Source: Caulobacter segnis (lineage in GTDB: Bacteria > Pseudomonadota > Alphaproteobacteria > Caulobacterales > Caulobacteraceae). Taken from it: a stretch of 25,457 nt of DNA. Below are positions 16,887 to 23,599 of this stretch, piece by piece. Numbering within the stretch: the first letter of the stretch is position 1; every line of letters begins with the position of its first letter. A program made the translations under genes and the position numbers. The stretch lies in NCBI RefSeq assembly GCF_003243465.1, contig NZ_QFQZ01000070.1, forward strand, positions 1 through 25,457, given 5' to 3'. Under the pieces are notes generated by a model. It searched no databases, was not told the origin of the DNA, and saw only the letters and a list, made by a program, of their open reading frames with translations.

Positions 16887-16900
16887 TGCCACCGGTGTCA
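16887..16900. promoter_or_regulatory. candidate LacI-type operator upstream of the carboxylesterase
   Basis: TGCCACCGGTGTCA is a 14-bp palindrome with one mismatched pair and the same CACCGGTG core as the site before GH43. It lies 52 bp before the esterase start, inside the 76-bp GH5-esterase gap. A second central-CG half-match, TGCTACCGCTGGCG, follows at 16905-16918. Regulator unknown. Confidence 0.45.
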
Positions 16901-16951
16901 TCCGTGCTACCGCTGGCGGCAGGCTCGTCAGAAGCCGCCGGAGGAGACTTG

Positions 16952-18565
16952 ATGGACGCCACCCGCCGCACCCTGATCACCGGCGCCGCCGCCCTGGCCG
17001 CCTATGCCGCCCTGCCGGCCAGCGGCTTTGCGGCCGAGAAGCGCTCGCCCGTGGTCATGACGACCCACGGCAAGGTGCGCGGCTATGTCGACGGCGAGAT
17101 CAGCGTCTTCAAGGGCCTGCGCTATGGCGCCGACACCGGCGGGGCGCGGCGGTTTATGCCGCCGGTCCGGCCCGAGCCCTGGACCGACGTCAAGGACGCG
17201 CTGGCCTACGGCCCCGCCTCGATGCAGACCGGCAAGGGCGAGGAGGGCGAGACGCTCTCCGAGGACTGCCTGTTCCTGAACGTCTGGACGCCCGCGAAGG
17301 CCGGGAAGAACGGCCTGGCGGACGGCGGCAAGCGGCCCGTGATGTTCTATATTCACGGTGGGGCTTACAACGGTGGCTCGGGCGCCAGTCCCTGGTACGA
17401 GGGGACCAGGCTGGCCAGGCGCGGCGACGTCGTGGTGGTCACGGTCAACCACCGCCTGAACGCCTTCGGCTATCTCTATCTGGCCCGCCTGTTCAACGAT
17501 CCGTCGGTCGCCGACAGCGGCAACGCCGGCCAGCTGGACCTGGTGCTGGCCCTGCAATGGGTGCGCGACAACATCGCCGCCTTCGGTGGCGATCCGGACC
17601 GGGTGATGCTGTTTGGCCAGTCCGGCGGCGGGGCCAAGATCGCCACCCTGATGGGCATGCCGGCGGCCAAGGGCCTCTTCCACCGCGCCGCCACCATGAG
17701 CGGCCAGCAGGTCACCGTCGGCGGCCCGTTCAACGCCACCCGACGCGCCAAGGCGTTCCTCGACAAGCTAGGGATCAACGACCTGGCCGCCCTGCGCGCC
17801 CTGCCCGCCCAGGACCTGCTGAATGGCCTGAAGGCCATCGACCCGATCGCCGCCTCCGGCGGGGTCTATATGGGTCCGGTGCTGGACGAGCGGAGCCTGA
17901 CCCGCCACCCGTTCTTCCCCGACGCCGCGCCGGAAGGCCTGTCGGTCCCGATGATGTGCGGCAACACCCACGACGAGACCAAGGGCTTCATCGGCTGGGA
18001 CAGCTCGGCCTTCCCCAAGACCTGGGACGAGGTGATCGCCCGGCTGCCGGGCCAGTTCAACGCCCGCATCGACATCGATCCCGAGACGGTGGTGGCCTTC
18101 TATCGCCAGACCTATCCGGCCTATTCGCCGGCCGACGTCTATTTCGCCGCCTCGACCGCGGGACGCTCGTGGAAGGCGGCCATCATCCAGGCCGAGGAGC
18201 GGGCCCGCGCCGGCGCGCCGGCCTATGTCTACCAGGTCGATTGGAAGTCGCCGATCCAGGGCGGGATCTTCGGCGCGCCGCACACGATCGACATCGGCCT
18301 GGTGTTCGGCACGCTGGACGCCAAGGGCTCGATCGTCGGGACGGGGCCGCGGTCGGTCGCCATGTCCAACACCCTCAGCGACGCCTTCGTCGCCTTCGCC
18401 CGCACCGGCGACCCGAACGGCGGAACCTTGCCGAAGTGGGAGCCCTATACGCTGGAGCGCCGCCAGACGATGGTGTTCGACGACGCCTCGCGGATGGAGG
18501 ACGACCCGCGCGGGGCCGAGCGCCGGTTCTTCAACCGCGTGCCGTTCACTCAGTTCGGGACTTGA
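16952..18565 (+). CDS. exported type-B carboxylesterase (alpha/beta hydrolase)
   Basis: The product is 537 aa. The ATG at 16952 follows GGAGGAG by 5 bases; an open frame reaches back to 16886 without such a site. The N-terminus (MDATRRTLITGAAALAAYA) is a Tat signal. The PF00135 fold shows SEDCLFLNVWTP near 100, the oxyanion loop YIHGGAYNGGSG near 135, and the nucleophile S224 in FGQSGGG. The histidine is probably in GAPHTIDIGLVFG near 445, and the acidic member lies in the DE region near 340-350. It hydrolyses carboxylic esters; next to hemicellulases it may remove acetyl or feruloyl groups, which is inference. Its last 20 bp overlap the convergent 51-aa gene. Confidence 0.88.
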   Translation: MDATRRTLITGAAALAAYAALPASGFAAEKRSPVVMTTHGKVRGYVDGEISVFKGLRYGADTGGARRFMPPVRPEPWTDVKDALAYGPASMQTGKGEEGETLSEDCLFLNVWTPAKAGKNGLADGGKRPVMFYIHGGAYNGGSGASPWYEGTRLARRGDVVVVTVNHRLNAFGYLYLARLFNDPSVADSGNAGQLDLVLALQWVRDNIAAFGGDPDRVMLFGQSGGGAKIATLMGMPAAKGLFHRAATMSGQQVTVGGPFNATRRAKAFLDKLGINDLAALRALPAQDLLNGLKAIDPIAASGGVYMGPVLDERSLTRHPFFPDAAPEGLSVPMMCGNTHDETKGFIGWDSSAFPKTWDEVIARLPGQFNARIDIDPETVVAFYRQTYPAYSPADVYFAASTAGRSWKAAIIQAEERARAGAPAYVYQVDWKSPIQGGIFGAPHTIDIGLVFGTLDAKGSIVGTGPRSVAMSNTLSDAFVAFARTGDPNGGTLPKWEPYTLERRQTMVFDDASRMEDDPRGAERRFFNRVPFTQFGT

Positions 18566-18701
18566 GTTCGTAGGGCGGGGCCGGCGGCAGGAAGTCGATC
18601 AGGATCCGCGCCGTCACCTCGGCCTCCGGCTCCACCGGCGGCGGCTCGCCGAACACGGCCGTCCACAGGGCGATCCAGGCCTGGCGCTCTTCAAGATTCA
18701 C
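18546..18701 (-). CDS. 51-aa hypothetical small protein
   Basis: A GTG start (18699-18701) has a strong AGGGAG site 7 bases upstream on the minus strand. The product begins MNLEERQAWIALWTAVFGEP, then PPPVEPEAEVTARILIDFLP, and ends in a short proline-rich and charged tail. It has a tryptophan-rich amphipathic first helix, a PPP hinge and a second short helix; no signal peptide or membrane segment. I do not recognise a named family. It lies 107 bp downstream of the O-acetylesterase on the same strand, behind a hairpin, and overlaps the esterase tail to tail by 20 bp. The amino-acid composition looks real and unlike the antisense shadows, but the short length keeps confidence moderate. Confidence 0.55.
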   Translation of the reverse strand: MNLEERQAWIALWTAVFGEPPPVEPEAEVTARILIDFLPPAPPYELKSRTE

Positions 18702-18788
18702 ATCGGGCTCCCTTCGCGAGAGCCCAATGATCAACGTGAACAAAGGGTTGCTGGTTAACGGGCCGCTAACCCTGAAAATCGTGCTGAC

Positions 18789-18808
18789 GCTTGCGGCGAA
18801 CCGCAAGC
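18789..18808 (-). terminator. stem-loop directly after the O-acetylesterase stop
   Basis: On the minus strand GCTTGCGG and CCGCAAGC form an 8-bp stem with a TTCG tetraloop, starting at the base after the TAG stop. UUCG loops are unusually stable. The following bases include only a short TTTT some 10 bases later, so termination may be partial and transcription could reach the 51-aa gene. Confidence 0.55.
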
Positions 18809-20740
18809 CTAGGGCACGGCCGCCTCGAACGGCGTCGCGGGCAGGCCCGTCGCGCCGAACAGGTTGATGATCGGGCTGTCGGCCCAGGCGTAGCGGACCT
18901 TGACCGGCTGGAGGCCGGCCGGAACCGCCAGGCGCACGCTGGCGCCGTCCAGGGTCGCGTCGACGAAGCGGCAGCTTTCGGCGGCCTCGCACAGCTCGAA
19001 GCCGATCGGACGCCCGGCGGCGTGGACGACGCCCGGCTGGTCCAGGGTCACCACCACGCTGTCGCCGTCGCGGCGCGCCGAGACCGGCGCGGGCCCGGCG
19101 GCGACCAGGCCGCTCTCGCCATAGGCCAGCTTGCGCGCCAGCAGGCCCAGCCGCCGCCCCACCCGCAGCTTGTCGGCCGGGTGGATGTCATAGGGCGAGC
19201 CGATATCGACCGCCGAGGCCATGCCGACCTTGGGATCGGCGGCGGTCACCCGGCGCTGCACGTCGCGCAGGGCGGCCCAGTCGGACGGCGCGGGCCGGTC
19301 CTTCTCGGCCCCGAACGCGGCCAGCTGGACCATCAGGAACGGCAGGGGCGCGCCGTCGCCGAACGCCTGGCGCCAGTCGGCGATCATCGCCGGCATCAGG
19401 CGCCCGTACTCGGCCGCCTGGGTGACATTGGCCTCGCCCTGGTACCAGGCGAAGCCCTTGACGCCATACGGCGCCAGCGGCGCGATCATGCCGTTGCGCA
19501 GGGTCGACAGGCCGGCAGCCCCCACCCAAGGCGCGTTCGGCGGCAGCGAGGTCTGGGACAGCGGCGCGGCGATCTTGTAGCGCCAGGCGCCGGCCAGCGG
19601 CGCGGTCGAGCCGTCGTCGAACCTCAGGCCCTTTTCGGCCGCCTTGCCCCAGGCCCCGCCGCCGCCGCCGCTGTCGATCACCCGGACGGCGATCACGTTG
19701 CGGCCGGCCTTCAGCACGCCGGGCGCGAGGCGATAGTCGCGCGGGGCGTTCCAGCTCTGCGTCGCGCCGACCTCGCGGCCGTTGACGAAGGTGGTGTCCA
19801 TGTCGTCGATCGGGCCCAGCGCCAGGGTCGCGCCTTGCGCGGCCTGGGCCTTGGTCAGGGTCACCTCGCCGCGCAGCCAGATGACGCCGTCGAAGGTCTC
19901 GAGGCCCGGCGCGGACTCCCAGAAGCCCTCCAGCGGCAGGGTCTTCCAGGCCCGGTCGTCGAGGTCGGGCCGCTGGCCGTCGTTGTTCGCGCCCAGCTTG
20001 GCGGCCGCCCAGCGGTCCAGCATCGCCGCCCAGTTGGCCTGGCCCAGGGCGGGGTCGCGGGCGTAGTCGGCCAGCACCGCCAGCCCCTCGTCATAGGTCT
20101 TCAAGGCCGTCAAGCCCTCGCGGCTGATCCAGTCCTGGATCACCGATCCGCCCCAGGTGGCGTCGATCAGGCCGATCGGAACCTTGGCGGCCTGGCGCAG
20201 ATCGCGGCCCATGAAGAAGCAGGCGGCGCTGAAGCCGGCGGCCGTCTGCGGCGTCGAGACCTTCCAGGCCACGCCGGCGGGAAGGCTGTCCTGCGGCGTC
20301 GGCCTGCTGATCTTGCCGGTCTGCAGCAGGCGGATGTCGGGATCGTCGGCGCTGGCCACCTCGCCGTCGCCGTTCAGGGCGCGGCGCAGCGGATATTCCA
20401 TGTTCGACTGGCCCGAGCATAGCCAGACGTCACCCATGACGAGGTCGGACACCACCTGGCGCTCGCCTCCGGCCTCGACCGCCAGGGTGAGGGACCCGCC
20501 GCCGGCCGGCCGCGCGGGCAGCACGGCGCGCCAGCGGCCCTGGGCGTCTGCGGTGGCGGAGGCGCGGGCGCCGGAGAGATCGACGCTGACCGCCGCGTTC
20601 GGCGCCGCCCGCCCCCACACCTTGATCGGCTGGTCGCGCTGCAGGACCGCGTGGTCGCTGAACACCGAGGCCAGCGGCCCCGCCATCGCCTGGGTGGACA
20701 GGCTGAGCGCCGAAGCCAGGATCAGGGCTTTGAGCCGCAT
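18809..20740 (-). CDS. exported sialate-type O-acetylesterase (SGNH/SASA family)
   Basis: The product is 643 aa; GGAGAGG lies 8 bases before the ATG. MRLKALILASALSLSTQAMA is a Sec signal peptide. The catalytic serine is S112 in SGQSNME, the signature of PF03629 esterases; WYQGEANV near 435 and DIHPADKLRVGRRL near 520 (Asp-His) complete the active-site blocks. A galactose-binding-like jelly-roll insert (~215-370, with GPIDDMDTTFVNG) sits between the halves, as in other long members. Such enzymes in hemicellulose loci remove acetyl groups from xylan, mannan or xyloglucan; sialic acid is unlikely here, since no sialic acid genes are present. It is second in a minus-strand unit after GH3, with a 75-bp gap that contains a large hairpin. 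Confidence 0.9.
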   Translation of the reverse strand: MRLKALILASALSLSTQAMAGPLASVFSDHAVLQRDQPIKVWGRAAPNAAVSVDLSGARASATADAQGRWRAVLPARPAGGGSLTLAVEAGGERQVVSDLVMGDVWLCSGQSNMEYPLRRALNGDGEVASADDPDIRLLQTGKISRPTPQDSLPAGVAWKVSTPQTAAGFSAACFFMGRDLRQAAKVPIGLIDATWGGSVIQDWISREGLTALKTYDEGLAVLADYARDPALGQANWAAMLDRWAAAKLGANNDGQRPDLDDRAWKTLPLEGFWESAPGLETFDGVIWLRGEVTLTKAQAAQGATLALGPIDDMDTTFVNGREVGATQSWNAPRDYRLAPGVLKAGRNVIAVRVIDSGGGGGAWGKAAEKGLRFDDGSTAPLAGAWRYKIAAPLSQTSLPPNAPWVGAAGLSTLRNGMIAPLAPYGVKGFAWYQGEANVTQAAEYGRLMPAMIADWRQAFGDGAPLPFLMVQLAAFGAEKDRPAPSDWAALRDVQRRVTAADPKVGMASAVDIGSPYDIHPADKLRVGRRLGLLARKLAYGESGLVAAGPAPVSARRDGDSVVVTLDQPGVVHAAGRPIGFELCEAAESCRFVDATLDGASVRLAVPAGLQPVKVRYAWADSPIINLFGATGLPATPFEAAVP

Positions 20741-20764
20741 GGGGGTTTCCTCTCCTTGATTAGC

Positions 20765-20794
20765 CCGACCTCTGCGGCGGACCGCAGAGGTCGG
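20765..20794 (-). terminator. 13-bp perfect stem-loop between GH3 and O-acetylesterase genes
   Basis: CCGACCTCTGCGG (20765-20777) pairs exactly with CCGCAGAGGTCGG (20782-20794) around a four-base loop. It lies 21 bp after the GH3 stop and 24 bp before the next start. No U-run follows on either strand. It may be a partial terminator or an RNA-processing and stability hairpin that sets different levels of the two products. Confidence 0.6.
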
Positions 20795-20815
20795 ATTTAT
20801 GGACGTTTCGTCAGC

Positions 20816-23287
20816 CTACTGGGCCTTGGCCGGGCAGACCGCGCCGGCCGGATCGGTGACGACCCGCACGCTGGCGATCGAAACCTGGAAGGTCCCGGCC
20901 GTCGACAGGGCGAACGGCGCGGCGACCTTGCTCATGTCGGCGCCCGCCGCCTGGAAGCACTTCAGCGGGATCTTGACGCTGCTCCACTGGCCGGTCGGGG
21001 TTCCGGCCGGCGGCGTGACGTCGAGACGGCCCTCGCCCAGGGCCAGGGTCACCGGCTTGGTCGCGGGCGCGTCGAAGCGGTAGTCGAGCTGCAGCACCAT
21101 GTCGGCGTTGGTCTGGAACGTCAGGTCCAGCGGCTTGTCGCCGACGATCTCGACGCTGGCCAGCTGGTCGCCGGAATAGGTCAGCTGGCGGCCTGCCTCC
21201 TGCACGCCCGCAGCATCGACCGGCGCGATGCGCACGGCCGTGGTCGGGGTCAGCTTGAAGTCGAACGGCGCGGGCGTCTTGCCGCCGGCGAAATAGACCG
21301 TGCGATTGTCGGCGACCGCCTTGACGCCGGACACTTCCGACAGCCTGGCGACCTTGCCCGGCTTGGCGTAGGTCAGGCCGTAGCCATAGGCGAACAGCGG
21401 CGCATAGCCCTTGTCGCCCCGGTTCAGGCGGAAGTGGTCGGCGGTCTTGGGCCAGCTGAACGACAGCTTGCCGTGGAAGTCGTTGCGCGGCTTGCCGGCC
21501 TTGTCGCCGATCAGCACGTCGGCCACGCCGCCGCCCTCCGAGCCCGGCAGCCAGGCGGCCACGAAGGCGTCCGAGGCGTTGATCTCGGGGTTCACCCACA
21601 GCGGACGGCCGCTGAGGAACACCGACACCACCTTCACGCCCTGGGCCTTCAGGCGCTTGAGCAGCGCCAGGTCCGTCTTGGCGCCCGGCTGGTACTCAAG
21701 GCTGGTCTTCAGGTCGCCGACGCCTTCGGCGTAGGGCTCCTCGCCGAACACCACGATGGCGACGTCCGGCTTCTTGGCGAACTTGCCGTCGACCGACAGC
21801 GTGGCCTTGCCGCCGCCGGCCTCGACCGCGGCCTTGACGCCCGACCAGATCGACTGGGCGTTCGGGAAGTCGGCGTTGGTGTTGCCGTCGCCCTGCCAGG
21901 ACAGGGTCCAGCCGCCCGACTGCTTGCCGATATTGTCCGCTCCCGAGCCGGCGACCAGGACATTGGCCGAGCTCTTCACCGGCAGCACGCCGTCATTCTT
22001 CAGCAGCACCAGCGACTTGCGGACCGCCTCGCGGGCGATGGCGCGGTGCTCGGGCGCGCCGATCACGCCGGCGCGGCCTTCATAGGGGCGAGCCGCCTCG
22101 AACAGGCCCAGCTTGGCCTTGACCCGCAGGATGCGGCGGACCGCGTCGTCCAGGCGCGCCATCGGGATGACGCCCGACTTCACCTCGGCCAGGGTGTTGT
22201 CGAACAGCCCCTTCCAGCTGTCGGGCGCCATGTACATGTCCAGGCCCGCATTGATCGCGGTCGGGCAGTCGGTCGGCTTGCAGCCCGGGATCTGGCCGTG
22301 GCCGTTCCAGTCGCCGATCACGAAGCCGTCGAAGCCCATCCTGCCCTTCAGCACGTCGGTCAGCAGGCTCTTGTTGCCGTGCATCTTCTGGCCGTTCCAG
22401 CTGTTGAACGAGGCCATCACCGTCATGGTCCCGGCGTTGATGGCCGGGACATAGCCCTGGGCGTGGAGGCGGATCAGCTCGTCCTCGGACACCTGGGTGT
22501 CGCCCTGGTCGTGGCCGTTGGTGGTCCCGCCGTCGCCCAGGAAGTGCTTGGCGCTGGCCGCGACCAGCCCCTGCTGGATCGCGCCGCCCTTGCCGCCGGT
22601 GAACGGGGCCAGCGGCCCCTGCAGGCCCAGGATCATCTGGCCGGCGTACTGGCGGATGATCTCGGGATCCTCGGAATAGCCCTCATAGGTCCGGCCCCAG
22701 CGGTCGTCGCGCGGTGCGGCCAGGGTCGGTCCGAACGCCCAGTCGAAGCCGGCGGCCGAGGTCTCCAGCGCCGTGGCGCGACCGATGCGGCGGATCAGGT
22801 CGGGATCATGCGCCGCGCCCAGCCCGATATTGTGCGGGAAGAGCACCGCGCCGACGACGTTGTTGTCGCCGTGCACGGCGTCGATGCCGAACATCAGCGG
22901 CACGTGCGTGCCGCCCGGACGCTGGGCGGCGGCCTCGCGGAAGGCGCGGGCGGTGTCGACCCAGGGCTTCTGCGGCGAGCGGTCGGGCGCGCCCAGCGGC
23001 GGCGAGCTGCCGCCGCCCAGGATCGAGCCCAGCGGATAGGTCTTCAGGTCCTCGGGCTTGATCGCGCCGATGTCGGCTTGGATCACCTGGCCGACCTTCT
23101 CCTCGAGCGTCAGCTTGGCCAGCAGCGCGTCGACGAAGGCCTCGGTGGCGGGATCGACGAGCCCCTGGCTCTTGGCCGCCGGCCACTTCGCCGCGTGGGC
23201 GGTGTTCTGCGGGCCGGTCTCGGCAAGCGCCGCGCCGGACAGGACCGTCGACGCGAGGAGGGCGACGCAGAGGGCTTTGCTGTTCAT
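20816..23287 (-). CDS. exported GH3 beta-glucosidase / exo-1,3-1,4-beta-glucanase (ExoP type)
   Basis: The product is 823 aa from the ATG at 23287, with GGAA 2 bases upstream as a weak site. MNSKALCVALLASTVLSGAALA is a Sec signal peptide. The GH3 barrel covers ~50-380; the nucleophile is D326 in VIGDWNGHGQ, and KHFLGDGGT near 243 binds substrate. The (alpha/beta)6 domain covers ~400-620, with VVFGEEPYAEGVGD near 510 and LWVNPEINASDAFVAAWLPG near 560. The C-terminal ~660-823 resembles the ExoP-type galactose-binding module of marine and soil exo-glucanases. It removes terminal beta-linked glucose (or xylose) from oligosaccharides. The frame stays open far beyond the start, which is composition only. 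It is divergent from the GH29 gene and first in the minus-strand unit. Confidence 0.92.
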   Translation of the reverse strand: MNSKALCVALLASTVLSGAALAETGPQNTAHAAKWPAAKSQGLVDPATEAFVDALLAKLTLEEKVGQVIQADIGAIKPEDLKTYPLGSILGGGSSPPLGAPDRSPQKPWVDTARAFREAAAQRPGGTHVPLMFGIDAVHGDNNVVGAVLFPHNIGLGAAHDPDLIRRIGRATALETSAAGFDWAFGPTLAAPRDDRWGRTYEGYSEDPEIIRQYAGQMILGLQGPLAPFTGGKGGAIQQGLVAASAKHFLGDGGTTNGHDQGDTQVSEDELIRLHAQGYVPAINAGTMTVMASFNSWNGQKMHGNKSLLTDVLKGRMGFDGFVIGDWNGHGQIPGCKPTDCPTAINAGLDMYMAPDSWKGLFDNTLAEVKSGVIPMARLDDAVRRILRVKAKLGLFEAARPYEGRAGVIGAPEHRAIAREAVRKSLVLLKNDGVLPVKSSANVLVAGSGADNIGKQSGGWTLSWQGDGNTNADFPNAQSIWSGVKAAVEAGGGKATLSVDGKFAKKPDVAIVVFGEEPYAEGVGDLKTSLEYQPGAKTDLALLKRLKAQGVKVVSVFLSGRPLWVNPEINASDAFVAAWLPGSEGGGVADVLIGDKAGKPRNDFHGKLSFSWPKTADHFRLNRGDKGYAPLFAYGYGLTYAKPGKVARLSEVSGVKAVADNRTVYFAGGKTPAPFDFKLTPTTAVRIAPVDAAGVQEAGRQLTYSGDQLASVEIVGDKPLDLTFQTNADMVLQLDYRFDAPATKPVTLALGEGRLDVTPPAGTPTGQWSSVKIPLKCFQAAGADMSKVAAPFALSTAGTFQVSIASVRVVTDPAGAVCPAKAQ

Positions 23288-23320
23288 GGTTCCAACTCTG
23301 TCTGGTGAGCGGCCGGTTTC

Positions 23321-23333
23321 GACAACGCTGTCA
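23321..23333. promoter_or_regulatory. GACA-N4-TGTC site upstream of GH3
   Basis: GACAACGCTGTC has 4-bp perfect arms around ACGC, followed by A. It agrees at 11 of 14 positions with the symmetric form TGACACCGGTGTCA suggested by the sites before GH43 and the carboxylesterase. It lies 34 bp before the GH3 start. Common control is a hypothesis. Confidence 0.3.
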
Positions 23334-23365
23334 GACCTCTCGACGCCGCCGTCAAGCCCATCTAT

Positions 23366-23378
23366 TTTGTATGACAAA
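23366..23378. promoter_or_regulatory. TTTGT-ATG-ACAAA dyad in the GH3-GH29 spacer
   Basis: Five-base arms TTTGT and ACAAA flank ATG. The pattern T-N-G-T-(N3)-A-C-N-A is that of FadR-type GntR repressors, which often control sugar-acid and glycan genes. No such regulator lies in the window. Confidence 0.35.
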
Positions 23379-23599
23379 TATTCAGAATGATGCTGAGCTG
23401 GGAGCTCGAAATGACCTGGGGGCGCCCGCTTGTGATCGCATCGCCGGCAGACGCCGGATTCGGCCCCGGACCGCGTGCGGCCCAAACGGCCCAGCCGTTC
23501 GCCGGAGCGCGCCTGCCCCCCACACGATAAGCCTTTCCTGCTGTCCTCGCGCCCAGGCGGATCTTGGTCCGGTGGGACGACCTTGCCTTGGACTTTGTC

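Larger units (their letters stand above)
23288..23599. other. GH3-GH29 divergent regulatory spacer, no gene
   Basis: No gene is seen in these 312 bp. The GH3-proximal third holds two candidate operators (23321-23333 and 23366-23378) in the only AT-rich patch (TCTATTTTGTATGACAAATA and onward). The GH29-proximal part is GC-rich without a recognisable motif. Confidence 0.6.

Noticed and set aside
18791..20422. 543-codon plus-strand frame opposite the O-acetylesterase
   Set aside because: Arg/Gly/Gln-rich shadow without a ribosome-binding site or any known motif.
20651..23308. 885-codon plus-strand open frame opposite GH3
   Set aside because: Antisense shadow; GH3 and its signal peptide are read on the minus strand with clear catalytic motifs.
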